Shown: positions 1 through 10,690, counted from the first letter of the stretch. The stretch: 64,000 nucleotides of DNA from Legionella cherrii (GCF_900635815.1 NZ_LR134173.1:2574001-2638000), one strand, 5' to 3'. The notes: a model not told the origin generated them from the sequence alone. Numbers and translations: made by a program.

Positions 1-35
1 AAAGAATTTCAAGTATCAAGCGACAAGTTTATCTA

Positions 36-545
36 TTAATGTGTTTTGCTTGTCGCCAGCATTTTATTGGTTAATGCAATTGCTAAGGCTGAAACAAGTA
101 ATGTTAAATGAATGATAACTTGCCACATTACTGAGAAGTTACTGAGTTTATTGGGATCAATAAATGTTCTCAATAGATGAATCGATGATATGCCAATTAA
201 TGAAAGAGCAAGCTTTACTTTCATAGCTCCTGCATCAAGATGATCGAGCCATTCGGGTTGGTCCGGATGTGAGTCAAGAGCAAGGGGCGAAACAAAGGTT
301 TCATATCCCCCCAAAACAACCATAATGAGAAGATTGGCAATCATCACTACATCAATTAAGTCCAGCACACCAAGCATAATGAGTGTATCATTAATGTTAT
401 TGAGATGGATTATTAATTCAAATAATTCATGGACAAAACGATATACATAAACAGCCAGTATTAGAATAAGGCCTAAATATAAAGGAAGTTGTAACCATCT
501 TCCCATAAAGATAAACTTACTTATGCCTTTTTTTAGATTATTCAT
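36..545 (-). CDS. UPF0114 (YqhA-like) inner-membrane protein
   Basis: This 169-residue protein matches the UPF0114/YqhA family in length and layout; the family has no settled function. Hydrophobic segments lie near residues 18-38, 55-80, 110-125 and 140-160, giving about four membrane helices. The conserved loop containing GGYETFVSPL followed by a PEWLDHLD segment is visible around residues 79-105 and is the best family signature. It sits alone, reading leftwards, with a palindromic repeat separating it from the alpha-2-macroglobulin gene. Family assignment is confident; function is unknown. Confidence 0.88.
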   Translation of the reverse strand: MNNLKKGISKFIFMGRWLQLPLYLGLILILAVYVYRFVHELFELIIHLNNINDTLIMLGVLDLIDVVMIANLLIMVVLGGYETFVSPLALDSHPDQPEWLDHLDAGAMKVKLALSLIGISSIHLLRTFIDPNKLSNFSVMWQVIIHLTLLVSALAIALTNKMLATSKTH

Positions 546-589
546 AAAACGTACACCATTTTTTTATTAAAAACTTTTTTTTACCACCA

Positions 590-680
590 CGCGCGTCATC
601 CCACGTGAAATGAGAGATCCCCATGATATAGCACGGCATTATAGTGGAAGATCCCTCGCTTCACTCGGGATGACGACAAA
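590..680. repeat. palindromic dispersed repeat, copy A
   Basis: The segment begins with GTCATCCC and ends with GGGATGAC, so its ends form an inverted repeat, and it has a TAGCACGG core. The same arrangement (GTCAT ends, GATC blocks, TAGCACGG core, CTCGCT block) recurs at 33127-33213, and a shorter relative lies near 62237-62311. It is intergenic and downstream of both flanking genes, as expected of a REP or MITE-like element. No coding sequence is seen in it. Confidence 0.7.
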
Positions 681-733
681 AAATCCCCAGCTTTCGTAGC
701 GTTAATCCGGGCTACAATTCAATAATGCAAATG

Positions 734-3700
734 TTAAGGTGCCTCAGTAACCGTAATTACTGAAGAAACACCTTGTGCTTTCGTATTTGGATTATACATT
801 GCTTCCGCATAAGCAGGGGGAACAATGTATTTTCCAATATTCACTGCTTTTATTTTATAAACAATTTCTTTTGCAACAGACTCAACTCCACCAAAGAAAT
901 TTACTCTATCTTCACGTACATCAACAAAATCCATTGTCGTATTTTTTACAGAGTCGGTTACGACTTCAAAACCGCCTGGCAACAGATCTTCAATCGCAAT
1001 ATTAGACAAATAATCATTACCTAATGCACGAATTTGAATATGTACTTCAATTTCACTTCCTAGGGTAGTTGTACTGATCGTATTTCCTTTAGCATCTCTA
1101 TATTCTCGGAAAATTTCCAGGCCTTGTTTTAAAGGAGTTTTTGGAATTTCGCGATTAAAACCTGATTGCATTAATTGATAGAAAAATGTTTTCTTATCAG
1201 GGTTGTTAAAACGTATCTTTAGGACATCAGGATTAATATCCGTTTTTTGATAATTTGCATTTGTCGATGGAACAGCGACTTCCTTATTATTAGCCATGAT
1301 CTTGGTCATCGATAAGGCTGATACTGATTCATTAGGAAGATTTGGATGATAGGCACCCAAGGCCAGACTGGTAAATCCAGATAAAACAGTATTAATTTGA
1401 TCATTATTGACTGCTTGAATTAAGCGATTGAGTAGCTCATCACCCACCTGTGGCAATAGATTGGGGAAGTGCTTCGCTACGAGATATAAATATTGAGCAT
1501 CGGCAATTGCGCTACTATAAAAATCAGTAATATAAGCCTGATTATTTTGTGGCTTATACAGACCAATTAATTGATTTGCCTCATCATGACTCTGTAGCAG
1601 TTGATACGATGCAGCAATATATGCTGACGCAATATCATTCTTCCACGCATTCGTCTTATCCTTTTCCAGATACAATTGCAGGTTCCCAAGATAATTGGTT
1701 GTAACGATTTCGTTGCGGGTTAAAATATAAATGGCATATGCCTGAATTCTTGCTGCATCCATATCAGATACATTTTGACTTGCCAAGGTTTTAAGATAGT
1801 TAATTCCGTTAAAGAACAGATCATTTGGAATATTAAATCCTTGAACTCTTGCTTCAGTTAAGAAATGCATTGCATAAACTGTTGCGAAATCATTACCTTG
1901 GTTATCACCAAGCCCTGGCCAATAACTAAAACCGCCATTGGACATCTGGCGCTGGCTTAGCATTTGAATTGCAGCGTTTACTTTTTCATTCACTTGCTTT
2001 GTTTCTTCACCAAAACCAGTTTGGTTGTTCATTACCAATAAGGGTAACGCTTTACTGGTTAATTGCTCAGTACAACCATAAGGATAATTATCCAAATAAC
2101 GTTGTAAACCAAATACCAGAATCATCGGGCTAGTAGAAACAGTGGCGCTCACTTTGCGATATTCTGGATATAGTGTTTGCATAATGTCCAGAGTTTTTTG
2201 GGCGTCTTCTGATTTCCCACTATTGATGTAGGTGCTAAGCGGCGTAGCGGGTCTGACACTCAGTGTAGAATCCATTGTACTTGATTTATCACCCATGCTG
2301 GCTTTGAAGGTTAATTTAGCCGCTCCTAAAAGAGATTTAGCCTTTAATTTAAAGTGAACCGTCTGTTCGCGCCCTTCAGCAATTTCTAATGTTTGTGTAG
2401 CAGATCCGACGATTTCAATTTCAGGAGAAGCGGCCAAATCTACATTGATCAGTGCATGTTCCCCAGAGTCTTTTATGTTATTTGCAATTGAAGCAGATAT
2501 TTCAAATTCATCACCAGGGGCAACAAAAGTTGGAACATTGGGATTAATAATAAAATCTCCACGAATTTCGGCAGAAGTCTCTTTTGAACCAACAGAATCA
2601 GATGATACTGCTACTGCCATGACTCGTAATGTTCCATTAAAATAATCAGGAACTTGATAGACTAATTGATGATTATTTGAATCGGTATCAACAATTCCTG
2701 ACCAATAAGCCACAGGTAATTCGGTTTTCCGCTTGAAAGGATTAAGGCGGCTTGCCATTCCTTCTTCACCATTATCACCCCCAATTGCAGAAAGCTCACG
2801 ATCTTGAATAAATTTTGGCATGATTTGATCCACAGTTTGCTGGGTCAATACTTCAAGAGCATGCTTTTGGAAGAAGAATGATAAAGGATCTGGGGTTGTA
2901 TAGCGTGCAACTTGCAGAATGCCTTCATCGACTGCAAAGACAATTATCTTTCCAGGTTTATCTGTATGATAATCTATAGTGAAAGGTTGGCCTGGACGTG
3001 CGACTGCTGCAGTGTGCAGATCAATCTTTATGTTGTGATTCTCATGGTTCACTGTGAAAGGAACAACGCTATAGCTGAGCGGGCTGATGAATATTTCAGG
3101 TGAGCTCCAATCACGTATAAAAGCAACATTGATGTACCCATCTCCTTGAAAATCAGCAGGTATATGGATGGTTTGAACGGAGTTAGTAGTATCTGTTTTA
3201 AACCATTGTGCTGCATAAACTTTATCACGTTCTATAGTTATTAAACCGGAGCCTGTATAGGGTGCGGTAATTTGGATTTCAATATCCTCATTCGCTTGAT
3301 ATTCCGTTTTATTGAGTTTAATTGATAATTCAGCATTTTTAGCTAAGGGCTGTTGGCTTGCACCGACTACACTGAATTTTAGCTGATTAAGTACTGTATT
3401 ATCCTTCCCAAGAATACTTAAAGAATAATCACCAATTTGTTGGGTTGGTAACGTGTAATCAGTGCCTTGTTCGGAAATATTAAAAGGTGCAGTGCTAACT
3501 ATTGTGGATTGAATAACGGACTGATATTGGTAGGTTCCATCCGCTTTTTTAACCAGAGTTGTAACCGGGTGTAACGAAACCAGTTGTATCTTTAAATCAC
3601 TGACTGCTTGTTTGTCCAATCCAGGATTAATCGCAAGGTAATTAATACTTCGGGCACTGTTTTGCTTAATAAACGATAAATCACCATCCGGCTTATATCC

Positions 3701-6478
3701 TATAAAGTAGGGCAGTGGGCTAATTAGAGTTTTACTTTGGCTTGTTACACTGCGGCCACCATCAGACTCAAAACCTTCAGCAAAAAATGTTAATTGATAG
3801 GTCGCTTTTTCAAAACGATCAAGATTTAAATCAAACTCTGCTTCGCCTTTATCATTTGTTTTTGCGTCATTTAATGTTTCAGTGAAAACCTTTGGCGGCT
3901 TTTTTGGATCCAGCAAAGGATCTACAAAGACATAGTCCGGATATTTATCGAATTGAACCTTTTGGGGTACTAATAAAATCTTGGCACTAACTTTTCGATC
4001 AGCGGCAGGAGCGCCATATAAGTTCCAAAGACTTACTTCACCTTTCAAGCCAGTTGGAGCACTCCACCCAGTCGATGGTTTTGGGGACAGGCTGGTAGTG
4101 ATTCTCATTCGATCAGGTAAAAATTCAGAAACGCGAATGGTTGTAGAGCCAAGTAGATTTTGCGGATATCCATCCTTCACCAAGTACAGATTGACCATGT
4201 ACTGACCAGTCGGTGAACTGGTATTTGTTGCAAAATCTAGTTCCATGTAGCCTAGATCATTAAGAGTAATTTTCTCATCTTTGATTGTCGTCCCTCTTGA
4301 GTCAACCACAGTTGCTTGCAAAGGTAAGCCACCGGGTTGGGGTTGGGCATAGGCTTGTTTGACAATCATGCCGACATGAACTGCATCTCCTGGTCTATAA
4401 ATCCCTCTATCAGAGAAAAGATAAGCACTTAAACTGTGTAATTCTTGATTGTTAGTGTAAAGCCCACCAATATCAAACTTGGAAAAATTTAGTTGTCTAT
4501 TTGCATTATTGAATGGAATAAATGACACATCATTGTTCAATTGTGCCAAATATACGATAGGTTCTCTATCATCAACAAAGTCTTTTAACGGTGGGAATGT
4601 AACGCGTCCTTGAACATCACTAACACGCGATAAAATGGGCAAGCCATTTTTTCCCAAAACAGTTACTGTTGCATTGGCAACAGGGGTTCCCTGGGTTATG
4701 GAGTTAACGAACAGGTCATGACTACCATCTTGATTGTCTTTTACCAACAAAGCCATATCGGTGATTAATATCATACGACTTGCTTTTACATCCAATGCTG
4801 ATTTATTGTGGACGTCCCAACCAGTAGCTTGCAATAAAAATAACCCTTGTGGTCCCAAGGTATTTGTATTCATAGTTAAATACTTGCTGAAGTCAAGCGC
4901 AGTATACTGTTGCTTGGCTAAATCAGAAATATCGAACTCTTGGACCTCTGAAGAGATTTGACTGATATTCTGTTGATTAAATGTAGGATTAATAAAATAA
5001 GGATTATTAAAATCACCTTGAGTTTGGGTTACTAATTGATTGATGTTTTCCGGCAACACACGTGCAAAATCAAACTTGACTGCTGGTACGCCTCGAACGA
5101 GTACAGAAAGTTTTTTCTCTCCACTTAAAGCCAGCAGTGATCCTTTATGTAAGAAGCTGATCTCTTTAGGGATTGCAGGAACAGGAATCACCGCTGCATA
5201 TTCATTGCCTAGTGTAAAATCGCCAAAACTGTGCATTCCTTTATCAATTTTAATGTATATATATCGAGGAGCCTCGGTTTTAAATTTAAAACTGTGTAAG
5301 GTGGAATAGTTTTGCTCTGTAGGAATCGCTTCTTTTGTCAAGGGTGTTGATAGCGAAAGAACTGCTGCTGTTACTTCACCTGGATTTTGCCATTGATAAT
5401 TCTCTTTGGCAGCTTCAGCTGTAGTTGCTGGGCGATCTTTAGGCAGCAAATAAATATGTACTGCCTTATTAAACTCATTCTCATTTACCCCCAAAGAGGT
5501 TTCGATAGTAAGGACTTGTTCGGGCCTGTCTTTATCATTGCGAACGATGGACGCTGAAGCAGAAAGAACTTTAAGGAAGTCTTTGGCGCTAGGAATCAGT
5601 AAATTTTGTGATTGTTCCTGGAGTAAATGACCAGAATTGGTTGATGAAGTAACATTTTGGCTTAAGGTTAAACGTATAAAGCGGGCTACATCACTTATCT
5701 TTATTGTTTCTGAATGTAGGTATGCTACACGCTTATTTTTATCATAAGTAAAGGTAAACGGGAGATTTTCACCGGTAGACCCTGATTTTGTTTGATACAC
5801 TAAAGAGGTATGTTGTTCTAAAGTTTGGGGATTAACTGGAAAATTGAACTCTATTGTTGCTACAGCATTTCTTACCTCAGCATGGACTGGATCTTGATAG
5901 AGCTTAAACTCAGTAATTTTGGCACTAAAAGGATGAGTAGAAAAAGTAAACTGATGACTTTCCATATTGGCATTAGGAGCAAAAGCACTCTTAGCAAAAA
6001 GGATTGTATATTTTTTTCCTGCAGGCCAATCCTCTGAAGGAGTAAAAACTAATTGACTGTCGGTATTCCATGTCCATGTCCCAGGAATTTTGGGGGTTAT
6101 TACTATGCCTTCGCTAACTGTTTTTCCAATCAGATTAAGTGGGGCAACTGATTGATTAATAAATCCATTATTTTTTATACCAAAATCAATAATCAAGTTG
6201 TTAGGAACTAATTGTTCTTCAGTATTTGGTGTAATGTCTGGGACTGTGATTTGTGCGGTGGTATAAATTGGTTTAGGTAAATTTTTATACCAATATAAGG
6301 AGTATCCTGCTGAAATTAAAATAAGAATTATTAATAAGCTGCTTCCCCAAAACTTTTTGGGAGATGATTTTGATTTATTACACAAGTAATTTACCCAAGG
6401 AGGGCTTCGCCAGTTTAATTTGCCAAATACAGATGAAAACGCATTTAGTAATATAGATAGCGGATTTTTATTCATCAT
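734..6478 (-). CDS. bacterial alpha-2-macroglobulin (YfhM-like)
   Basis: A 1914-residue periplasmic protease trap anchored in the inner membrane. A single membrane anchor lies near residues 42-65 (LLIILILISAGYSLYW), followed by long MG-type beta domains. The thioester motif GCTEQ is intact, with Cys1469 and Gln1472, so covalent trapping of attacking proteases should be possible. The helical thioester domain follows (QMLSQRQMSNGGFSYWPG) and then a C-terminal receptor-like domain. It is longer than the roughly 1650-residue E. coli YfhM. It is divergent from the PBP1C gene with 71 bp between the starts, the classic pairing in which A2M protects the cell while PBP1C repairs peptidoglycan. Two adjacent ATG codons make the start slightly uncertain. 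Confidence 0.95.
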   Translation of the reverse strand: MMNKNPLSILLNAFSSVFGKLNWRSPPWVNYLCNKSKSSPKKFWGSSLLIILILISAGYSLYWYKNLPKPIYTTAQITVPDITPNTEEQLVPNNLIIDFGIKNNGFINQSVAPLNLIGKTVSEGIVITPKIPGTWTWNTDSQLVFTPSEDWPAGKKYTILFAKSAFAPNANMESHQFTFSTHPFSAKITEFKLYQDPVHAEVRNAVATIEFNFPVNPQTLEQHTSLVYQTKSGSTGENLPFTFTYDKNKRVAYLHSETIKISDVARFIRLTLSQNVTSSTNSGHLLQEQSQNLLIPSAKDFLKVLSASASIVRNDKDRPEQVLTIETSLGVNENEFNKAVHIYLLPKDRPATTAEAAKENYQWQNPGEVTAAVLSLSTPLTKEAIPTEQNYSTLHSFKFKTEAPRYIYIKIDKGMHSFGDFTLGNEYAAVIPVPAIPKEISFLHKGSLLALSGEKKLSVLVRGVPAVKFDFARVLPENINQLVTQTQGDFNNPYFINPTFNQQNISQISSEVQEFDISDLAKQQYTALDFSKYLTMNTNTLGPQGLFLLQATGWDVHNKSALDVKASRMILITDMALLVKDNQDGSHDLFVNSITQGTPVANATVTVLGKNGLPILSRVSDVQGRVTFPPLKDFVDDREPIVYLAQLNNDVSFIPFNNANRQLNFSKFDIGGLYTNNQELHSLSAYLFSDRGIYRPGDAVHVGMIVKQAYAQPQPGGLPLQATVVDSRGTTIKDEKITLNDLGYMELDFATNTSSPTGQYMVNLYLVKDGYPQNLLGSTTIRVSEFLPDRMRITTSLSPKPSTGWSAPTGLKGEVSLWNLYGAPAADRKVSAKILLVPQKVQFDKYPDYVFVDPLLDPKKPPKVFTETLNDAKTNDKGEAEFDLNLDRFEKATYQLTFFAEGFESDGGRSVTSQSKTLISPLPYFIGYKPDGDLSFIKQNSARSINYLAINPGLDKQAVSDLKIQLVSLHPVTTLVKKADGTYQYQSVIQSTIVSTAPFNISEQGTDYTLPTQQIGDYSLSILGKDNTVLNQLKFSVVGASQQPLAKNAELSIKLNKTEYQANEDIEIQITAPYTGSGLITIERDKVYAAQWFKTDTTNSVQTIHIPADFQGDGYINVAFIRDWSSPEIFISPLSYSVVPFTVNHENHNIKIDLHTAAVARPGQPFTIDYHTDKPGKIIVFAVDEGILQVARYTTPDPLSFFFQKHALEVLTQQTVDQIMPKFIQDRELSAIGGDNGEEGMASRLNPFKRKTELPVAYWSGIVDTDSNNHQLVYQVPDYFNGTLRVMAVAVSSDSVGSKETSAEIRGDFIINPNVPTFVAPGDEFEISASIANNIKDSGEHALINVDLAASPEIEIVGSATQTLEIAEGREQTVHFKLKAKSLLGAAKLTFKASMGDKSSTMDSTLSVRPATPLSTYINSGKSEDAQKTLDIMQTLYPEYRKVSATVSTSPMILVFGLQRYLDNYPYGCTEQLTSKALPLLVMNNQTGFGEETKQVNEKVNAAIQMLSQRQMSNGGFSYWPGLGDNQGNDFATVYAMHFLTEARVQGFNIPNDLFFNGINYLKTLASQNVSDMDAARIQAYAIYILTRNEIVTTNYLGNLQLYLEKDKTNAWKNDIASAYIAASYQLLQSHDEANQLIGLYKPQNNQAYITDFYSSAIADAQYLYLVAKHFPNLLPQVGDELLNRLIQAVNNDQINTVLSGFTSLALGAYHPNLPNESVSALSMTKIMANNKEVAVPSTNANYQKTDINPDVLKIRFNNPDKKTFFYQLMQSGFNREIPKTPLKQGLEIFREYRDAKGNTISTTTLGSEIEVHIQIRALGNDYLSNIAIEDLLPGGFEVVTDSVKNTTMDFVDVREDRVNFFGGVESVAKEIVYKIKAVNIGKYIVPPAYAEAMYNPNTKAQGVSSVITVTEAP

Positions 6479-6549
6479 TTATCCCAAGAGGTGGAAAGGA
6501 GTGAAAAATTTTGCATATATTTTATTCTATTTAGTGCATAATAGCGACT

Positions 6550-8856
6550 ATGAACAAAATATTTAAATTTCTAAGCATAATCCTTATTACGCTACTTGTC
6601 AGCGCCTATCTGATATTATTTTTTTTACCTAAACCCATCTTACTGGAGGGAACAAGTTTTTCTAAAGCAGTTTATGACGAACATAATAAATTACTAAGGT
6701 TAACATTGAGTCAGGATGAGAAATACCGACTGTTTACACCTTTGTCACGCATATCAAAGCAGCTTGTTGAAGCAACCTTATTACAAGAGGACCAATATTT
6801 TTATTGGCATTATGGCGTGAATCCTTGGGCAACAATGAAAGCCATATGGCAAACCTATGGTGCACAATCACGAAGGGTAGGTGCTTCAACAATTACCATG
6901 CAAGTGGCGCGGATGCGTTATGGTATGAATTCAAAAAAAATCTCAGGAAAGTTATTACAAATCATTCGTGCGATACAAATTGAAATGCATTATAGCAAAG
7001 AGCAAATTCTGGAAGCTTATTTAAATTTGGCACCCTATGGGGGCAATGTTGAAGGAGTAGGGGCTGCAAGTTTGGTTTATTTTGGAACACCAGTACATAA
7101 AATTACTTTGCCCCAATCCTTGACCTTAAGCATCATTCCTCAAAATCCTGGCAAAAGGACACCAAACAATAAAGAGTTAAAAAAAATTCGGGAACACTTG
7201 TTAGGTCGCTGGTTAAACAAGCATCCAGAAGATCTTAACAAAAAAGCGATGTTTGCATTGCCTTTAGTGATGCAAGACACTCATATGCTCCCTTTTAGTG
7301 CGCCACATTTTGTAAATAAAATTTTATCTGAAGCACCAACCAAACAACAAAGCATTGATACAACCTTGGATTATCGTACACAAACGATTATTGAACGTAT
7401 TACGCATCATTATCTTGCGAGAAAGAAGGGAATTGGAGTAAATAACGCAGCTGTTTTACTTATAGATACTCGCGATATGGGTATTAAGGGTATGTTGGGA
7501 TCCGCTGATTTTTTTAATACCAGTATCAGCGGACAAATTAACGGTACGGAAGTCAAGCGATCACCAGGGTCAACGCTAAAGCCATTTATCTATGGATTGG
7601 CTTTGGATCAAGGCCTAATTCATCCAAATACTGTTTTAAAAGATGTACCCCACAGTTTTAATGGCTACAATCCTGAAAACTTTGATTACGATTTTATGGG
7701 CCCTATTAAAGCTAAAGATGCCTTGGTTTTGAGCCGTAATATCCCAGCAATTTATCTCGCTAGCCAGCTCACTAGCCCAACCTTACATCAACTGCTAGAA
7801 AAAGCACAAATTAGTCAATTACGATCAGAGTCATACTATGGACTGTCATTGAGTTTGGGTGGTGCTGAATTAACAATGGATGAGCTTGTCAGCTTATATG
7901 CGATGCTGGCCAATGATGGGATTTGGTTTCCCATTCAAGCATTTAAAAATACAGTAAAACCAAAGGGAATACGCTTGCTTAGTCCAGAAGCAAGCTACCT
8001 CGTATTGGATATGTTAAAAAATACGCCCCGCCTGGATGAGAACTCCAAGAGCTGGTCACGTTTGCAAGTTGCTTGGAAAACTGGAACTTCTTCAGGCTAT
8101 CGGGATGCTTGGACTGTAGGAGTATTTGGTCCTTATGTATTAGCTGTATGGGTGGGAAATTTTGATAATAAGGCTAATCCTGCATTTATAGGCAAAGACA
8201 TTGCTGCGCCTTTATTTTTTGAGTTGATTGATGCATTAAATCATGAGCGAGGGCCAATACATGCGTTGGAAAAACATCCAGAGCAAATGAATTTGAGAAA
8301 AGTAGAAGTATGTAAATCCTCCGGTATGTTGCCTACACGTTATTGTAAAGACACAGAGTGGAGTTGGTTTATTCCCGGGAAGTCCCCGATCAAAACAGAT
8401 ACAATTTATCGTGAGGTTGCTATTAATAGTAAAACAGGCTTACGGACCTGCCACATGGATGAATATACTCGTTTTGAGATTTTTGAGTTTTGGCCTTCTG
8501 ATTTGTTGAGTATTTTTAAGAAAGCTGGGATACAAAGACATACACCTCCTTTTTTTGAACCTGATTGTAGCTTGTCTGGAAATTCGGGTATCGATCCACA
8601 CATTACTTCGCCACAAAACGGGATCAGTTATATTATTCGCGCGAATTCTCCACAAAATAATACCATACCGCTCACTGCCGTCACGGACGCTGGTATTGCT
8701 TATGTATACTGGTTTATTAACGAAACATTTATTGCCAAGACTAAAGCTGGAGAGTCTTATTTATGGAAAGCAAAGCCGGGAAAATTTGTAGTTAGGGTAG
8801 TAGATGATCATGGTCAATCTGATGCTCGTGATATTCATGTACAATTGGACAGTTAA
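6550..8856 (+). CDS. pbpC: penicillin-binding protein 1C
   Basis: A bifunctional peptidoglycan glycosyltransferase/transpeptidase of 768 residues. An N-terminal membrane anchor (residues 5-28) is followed by a GT51 domain with the EDQYFYWHYGVNP and ASTITMQVAR motifs. The transpeptidase domain has SxxK at Ser341-Lys344 (SPGSTLKPF), an SRN motif near residue 397 and KTGT at 510-513. The last 90 or so residues fit the PBP1C-specific BiPBP C-terminal domain. The divergent neighbour is alpha-2-macroglobulin, the usual partner. All catalytic motifs are present. Confidence 0.95.
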   Translation: MNKIFKFLSIILITLLVSAYLILFFLPKPILLEGTSFSKAVYDEHNKLLRLTLSQDEKYRLFTPLSRISKQLVEATLLQEDQYFYWHYGVNPWATMKAIWQTYGAQSRRVGASTITMQVARMRYGMNSKKISGKLLQIIRAIQIEMHYSKEQILEAYLNLAPYGGNVEGVGAASLVYFGTPVHKITLPQSLTLSIIPQNPGKRTPNNKELKKIREHLLGRWLNKHPEDLNKKAMFALPLVMQDTHMLPFSAPHFVNKILSEAPTKQQSIDTTLDYRTQTIIERITHHYLARKKGIGVNNAAVLLIDTRDMGIKGMLGSADFFNTSISGQINGTEVKRSPGSTLKPFIYGLALDQGLIHPNTVLKDVPHSFNGYNPENFDYDFMGPIKAKDALVLSRNIPAIYLASQLTSPTLHQLLEKAQISQLRSESYYGLSLSLGGAELTMDELVSLYAMLANDGIWFPIQAFKNTVKPKGIRLLSPEASYLVLDMLKNTPRLDENSKSWSRLQVAWKTGTSSGYRDAWTVGVFGPYVLAVWVGNFDNKANPAFIGKDIAAPLFFELIDALNHERGPIHALEKHPEQMNLRKVEVCKSSGMLPTRYCKDTEWSWFIPGKSPIKTDTIYREVAINSKTGLRTCHMDEYTRFEIFEFWPSDLLSIFKKAGIQRHTPPFFEPDCSLSGNSGIDPHITSPQNGISYIIRANSPQNNTIPLTAVTDAGIAYVYWFINETFIAKTKAGESYLWKAKPGKFVVRVVDDHGQSDARDIHVQLDS

Positions 8857-8974
8857 TCCCGATTAAGCGGTAAAGCTCAATAATCCGCAACCTACTAATA
8901 ATTTTGAAAGATTTGTAGATTCTTAATAAATACAGCAGACTATGAGGCAAAACAACCCACTCATTTTTAGCGCA

Positions 8975-9676
8975 CTACCATGCCTCGCCAAATGGACGTA
9001 TCTCTACTTCAAATGACCAAGTAGATGGAGCTTGCTGAGTAAGCCAGAATACAGTATCTGCAACATCATTAGGCTTAACAAAAAAATTATCTGGCTTATC
9101 AGGCATATATTCTCGTGTTTTGGGTAAATCAACAATGCCGTCGATAATAACCAGGGCAACATGAATTCCCATGGGGCCAAGATACTTGGCCATTGATTCG
9201 GCAAGACTTCGTTGAGCCGCTTTAGCAGGGCCAAATGCAGCAGTTTTGATTCCTCCTCTTTTGGAGGCTGTTGCACCAATGATTATCAAGTTTCCCTTGC
9301 GATTTTGTTTCATGCTGGAGAGTACATATTGACTAACCATCATTAATCCAAATGCATTAACACGCCAACTTGCTTCGAAATCCTGTGGTGTTATTTGTTC
9401 AATAGTACCCCATGAGCTTGAACCTGCATTGTACACAACGACATCAATTGTTCCTAAATCGCGCTGAATTTGGGTAAAAGTACTTTGAATTGAATCACTA
9501 TGACTTACATCGCACTCATAGGGATATGCATTTACTAGTTTATTTGCAAGTTCAGTAGTAAAAGATTTTGAACGAGCTAATAAAGCCAAATGATATCCTT
9601 CTTTGGAAAAACGAGAGGCAAAAGCAGCACCATTTCCTGGTCCAACACCGACAATCACACATACTTTTTTTCCCAC
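8975..9676 (-). CDS. SDR-family oxidoreductase with Tyr-to-Phe change
   Basis: A 233-residue Rossmann-fold short-chain dehydrogenase. The cofactor loop reads VGVGPGNGAAFA (residues 9-20) and the NAG motif is at 83-85 (VYNAGSS). The usual YxxxK active site is replaced by Phe148-x-x-x-Lys152 (AAFGPAKAAQRSLAESMA); the preceding serine region (IIIGATASKRGG) is kept. Members of this subgroup may bind NAD(P) without standard catalysis, so the substrate cannot be given. It is monocistronic and reads leftwards. Confidence 0.85.
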   Translation of the reverse strand: MGKKVCVIVGVGPGNGAAFASRFSKEGYHLALLARSKSFTTELANKLVNAYPYECDVSHSDSIQSTFTQIQRDLGTIDVVVYNAGSSSWGTIEQITPQDFEASWRVNAFGLMMVSQYVLSSMKQNRKGNLIIIGATASKRGGIKTAAFGPAKAAQRSLAESMAKYLGPMGIHVALVIIDGIVDLPKTREYMPDKPDNFFVKPNDVADTVFWLTQQAPSTWSFEVEIRPFGEAW

Positions 9677-9826
9677 GATTTTATCTCCTTTAAAATACTA
9701 TCTGCTTTGGCCTTTAGCTGACTATTGGAACATGAATTGAAACATAATGGATTTATAATAGAACAAAAACATTTACTTATGTGAACAATAAGCACATAAT
9801 TAATTCTATTTTTTCTCATTCTACCC

Positions 9827-10243
9827 ATGAAACGATTTTTTAAACCCGCTAAACGTCATATTTCTTTTAAAGAGTACATGGAAGATACCTTAATTACAGC
9901 AAAACGAATTACTGAAACTTCTCCTGGCCTGCAACGATATAGCAGTGCTCAATTTGAAATAGCACTTATATCTTTTGCTGATCTTGAGACGCTAAAAAAA
10001 GAGATGGATGCTGATCTTGAGGTCGAATTTCCTGATTTATTAGAGATAGATTGGCAAGCGGGTTTTGATTGGCTTGATCTCGCTGTGCACTATGGAGATG
10101 AGGACGCAATAGAATATTTTAAGCAGAATATGCAAAAGGAGGTTTTTGCCACGAATTACCTTTTATACAAAAGCGAATGTCGTCCTTACACTGTCTTACA
10201 ACTCCATGAACAGGTAAGTAAACCTGAACAGATGAAGTTTTAG
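9827..10243 (+). CDS. small acidic orphan protein
   Basis: The 138-residue product is not recognised. It is acidic, predicted mostly helical, and lacks a signal peptide or membrane helix. Aromatic and acidic residues recur (LLEIDWQAGFDWLDLAVHYG) in the middle. It has an ATG start preceded by an AT-rich leader and normal codon use, so it is probably a real gene, but no function can be given from sequence. Confidence 0.6.
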   Translation: MKRFFKPAKRHISFKEYMEDTLITAKRITETSPGLQRYSSAQFEIALISFADLETLKKEMDADLEVEFPDLLEIDWQAGFDWLDLAVHYGDEDAIEYFKQNMQKEVFATNYLLYKSECRPYTVLQLHEQVSKPEQMKF

Positions 10244-10352
10244 TATACGAATTAGTTCCGGCTATAATGAACTACTTTATTCTTGTTCATTTCCTAATCC
10301 CCTACGTCCCGAGGGAAAACCTCGAGACGCTATAGTCTTGAGGGACTGAATC

Positions 10353-10382
10353 AGGAAGCAATCTTTAAAGGGATTGCTTTCA
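10353..10382 (-). terminator. possible terminator of the Gly/Thr/Asn-rich gene
   Basis: AAGCAATC and GATTGCTT form an 8-bp inverted repeat (10356-10363 with 10372-10379), just past the stop of the leftward gene. The run of T after the stem is weak. Confidence 0.4.
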
Positions 10383-10405
10383 AAGACAAAATTTACATTT
10401 TTTAT

Positions 10406-10690
10406 TTAGTAGGTAGTACTGGTGTTGTCGGTATTGTTATTTGTACCAGTTCCATTATCTGTCCCAGTGCTGGTTCCAGTATTAGCTCCGTTGTTGGTAC
10501 CATTATCGGTGCCCGTACCCGTATTAGCTCCGGAATTCATGCCAGGATTGGTTCCGGTGTTGGTTCCTTCAGTACCAGTAGTACTTGTTCCTCCACTACC
10601 CGGTGATGCAATAATGGTGTTTATTATCCCTGAAGCATAAGTTGAGGAAAAAGTCGCAGTTATTAATAGAACAGAAAGTATTTTTCTCAT
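10406..10690 (-). CDS. secreted Gly/Thr/Asn-rich low-complexity protein
   Basis: A 94-residue protein with a signal peptide (MRKILSVLLITATFSSTYAS, cleavage near residue 20) followed by a short linker and about 55 residues built almost only of Gly, Thr, Asn and Ser in GTxxGTNxGTNT-like units. Asp appears sparsely. It is likely exported and unstructured. A leftward start with a nearby AGGAGA ribosome site (just upstream of the ATG) supports translation. The repeat is prone to length change. Confidence 0.6.
   Translation of the reverse strand: MRKILSVLLITATFSSTYASGIINTIIASPGSGGTSTTGTEGTNTGTNPGMNSGANTGTGTDNGTNNGANTGTSTGTDNGTGTNNNTDNTSTTY

Noticed and set aside
10422..10640. 72-codon Val/Pro-rich frame on the plus strand
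   Set aside because: It mirrors the Gly/Thr/Asn repeats of the secreted protein and has no ribosome site.
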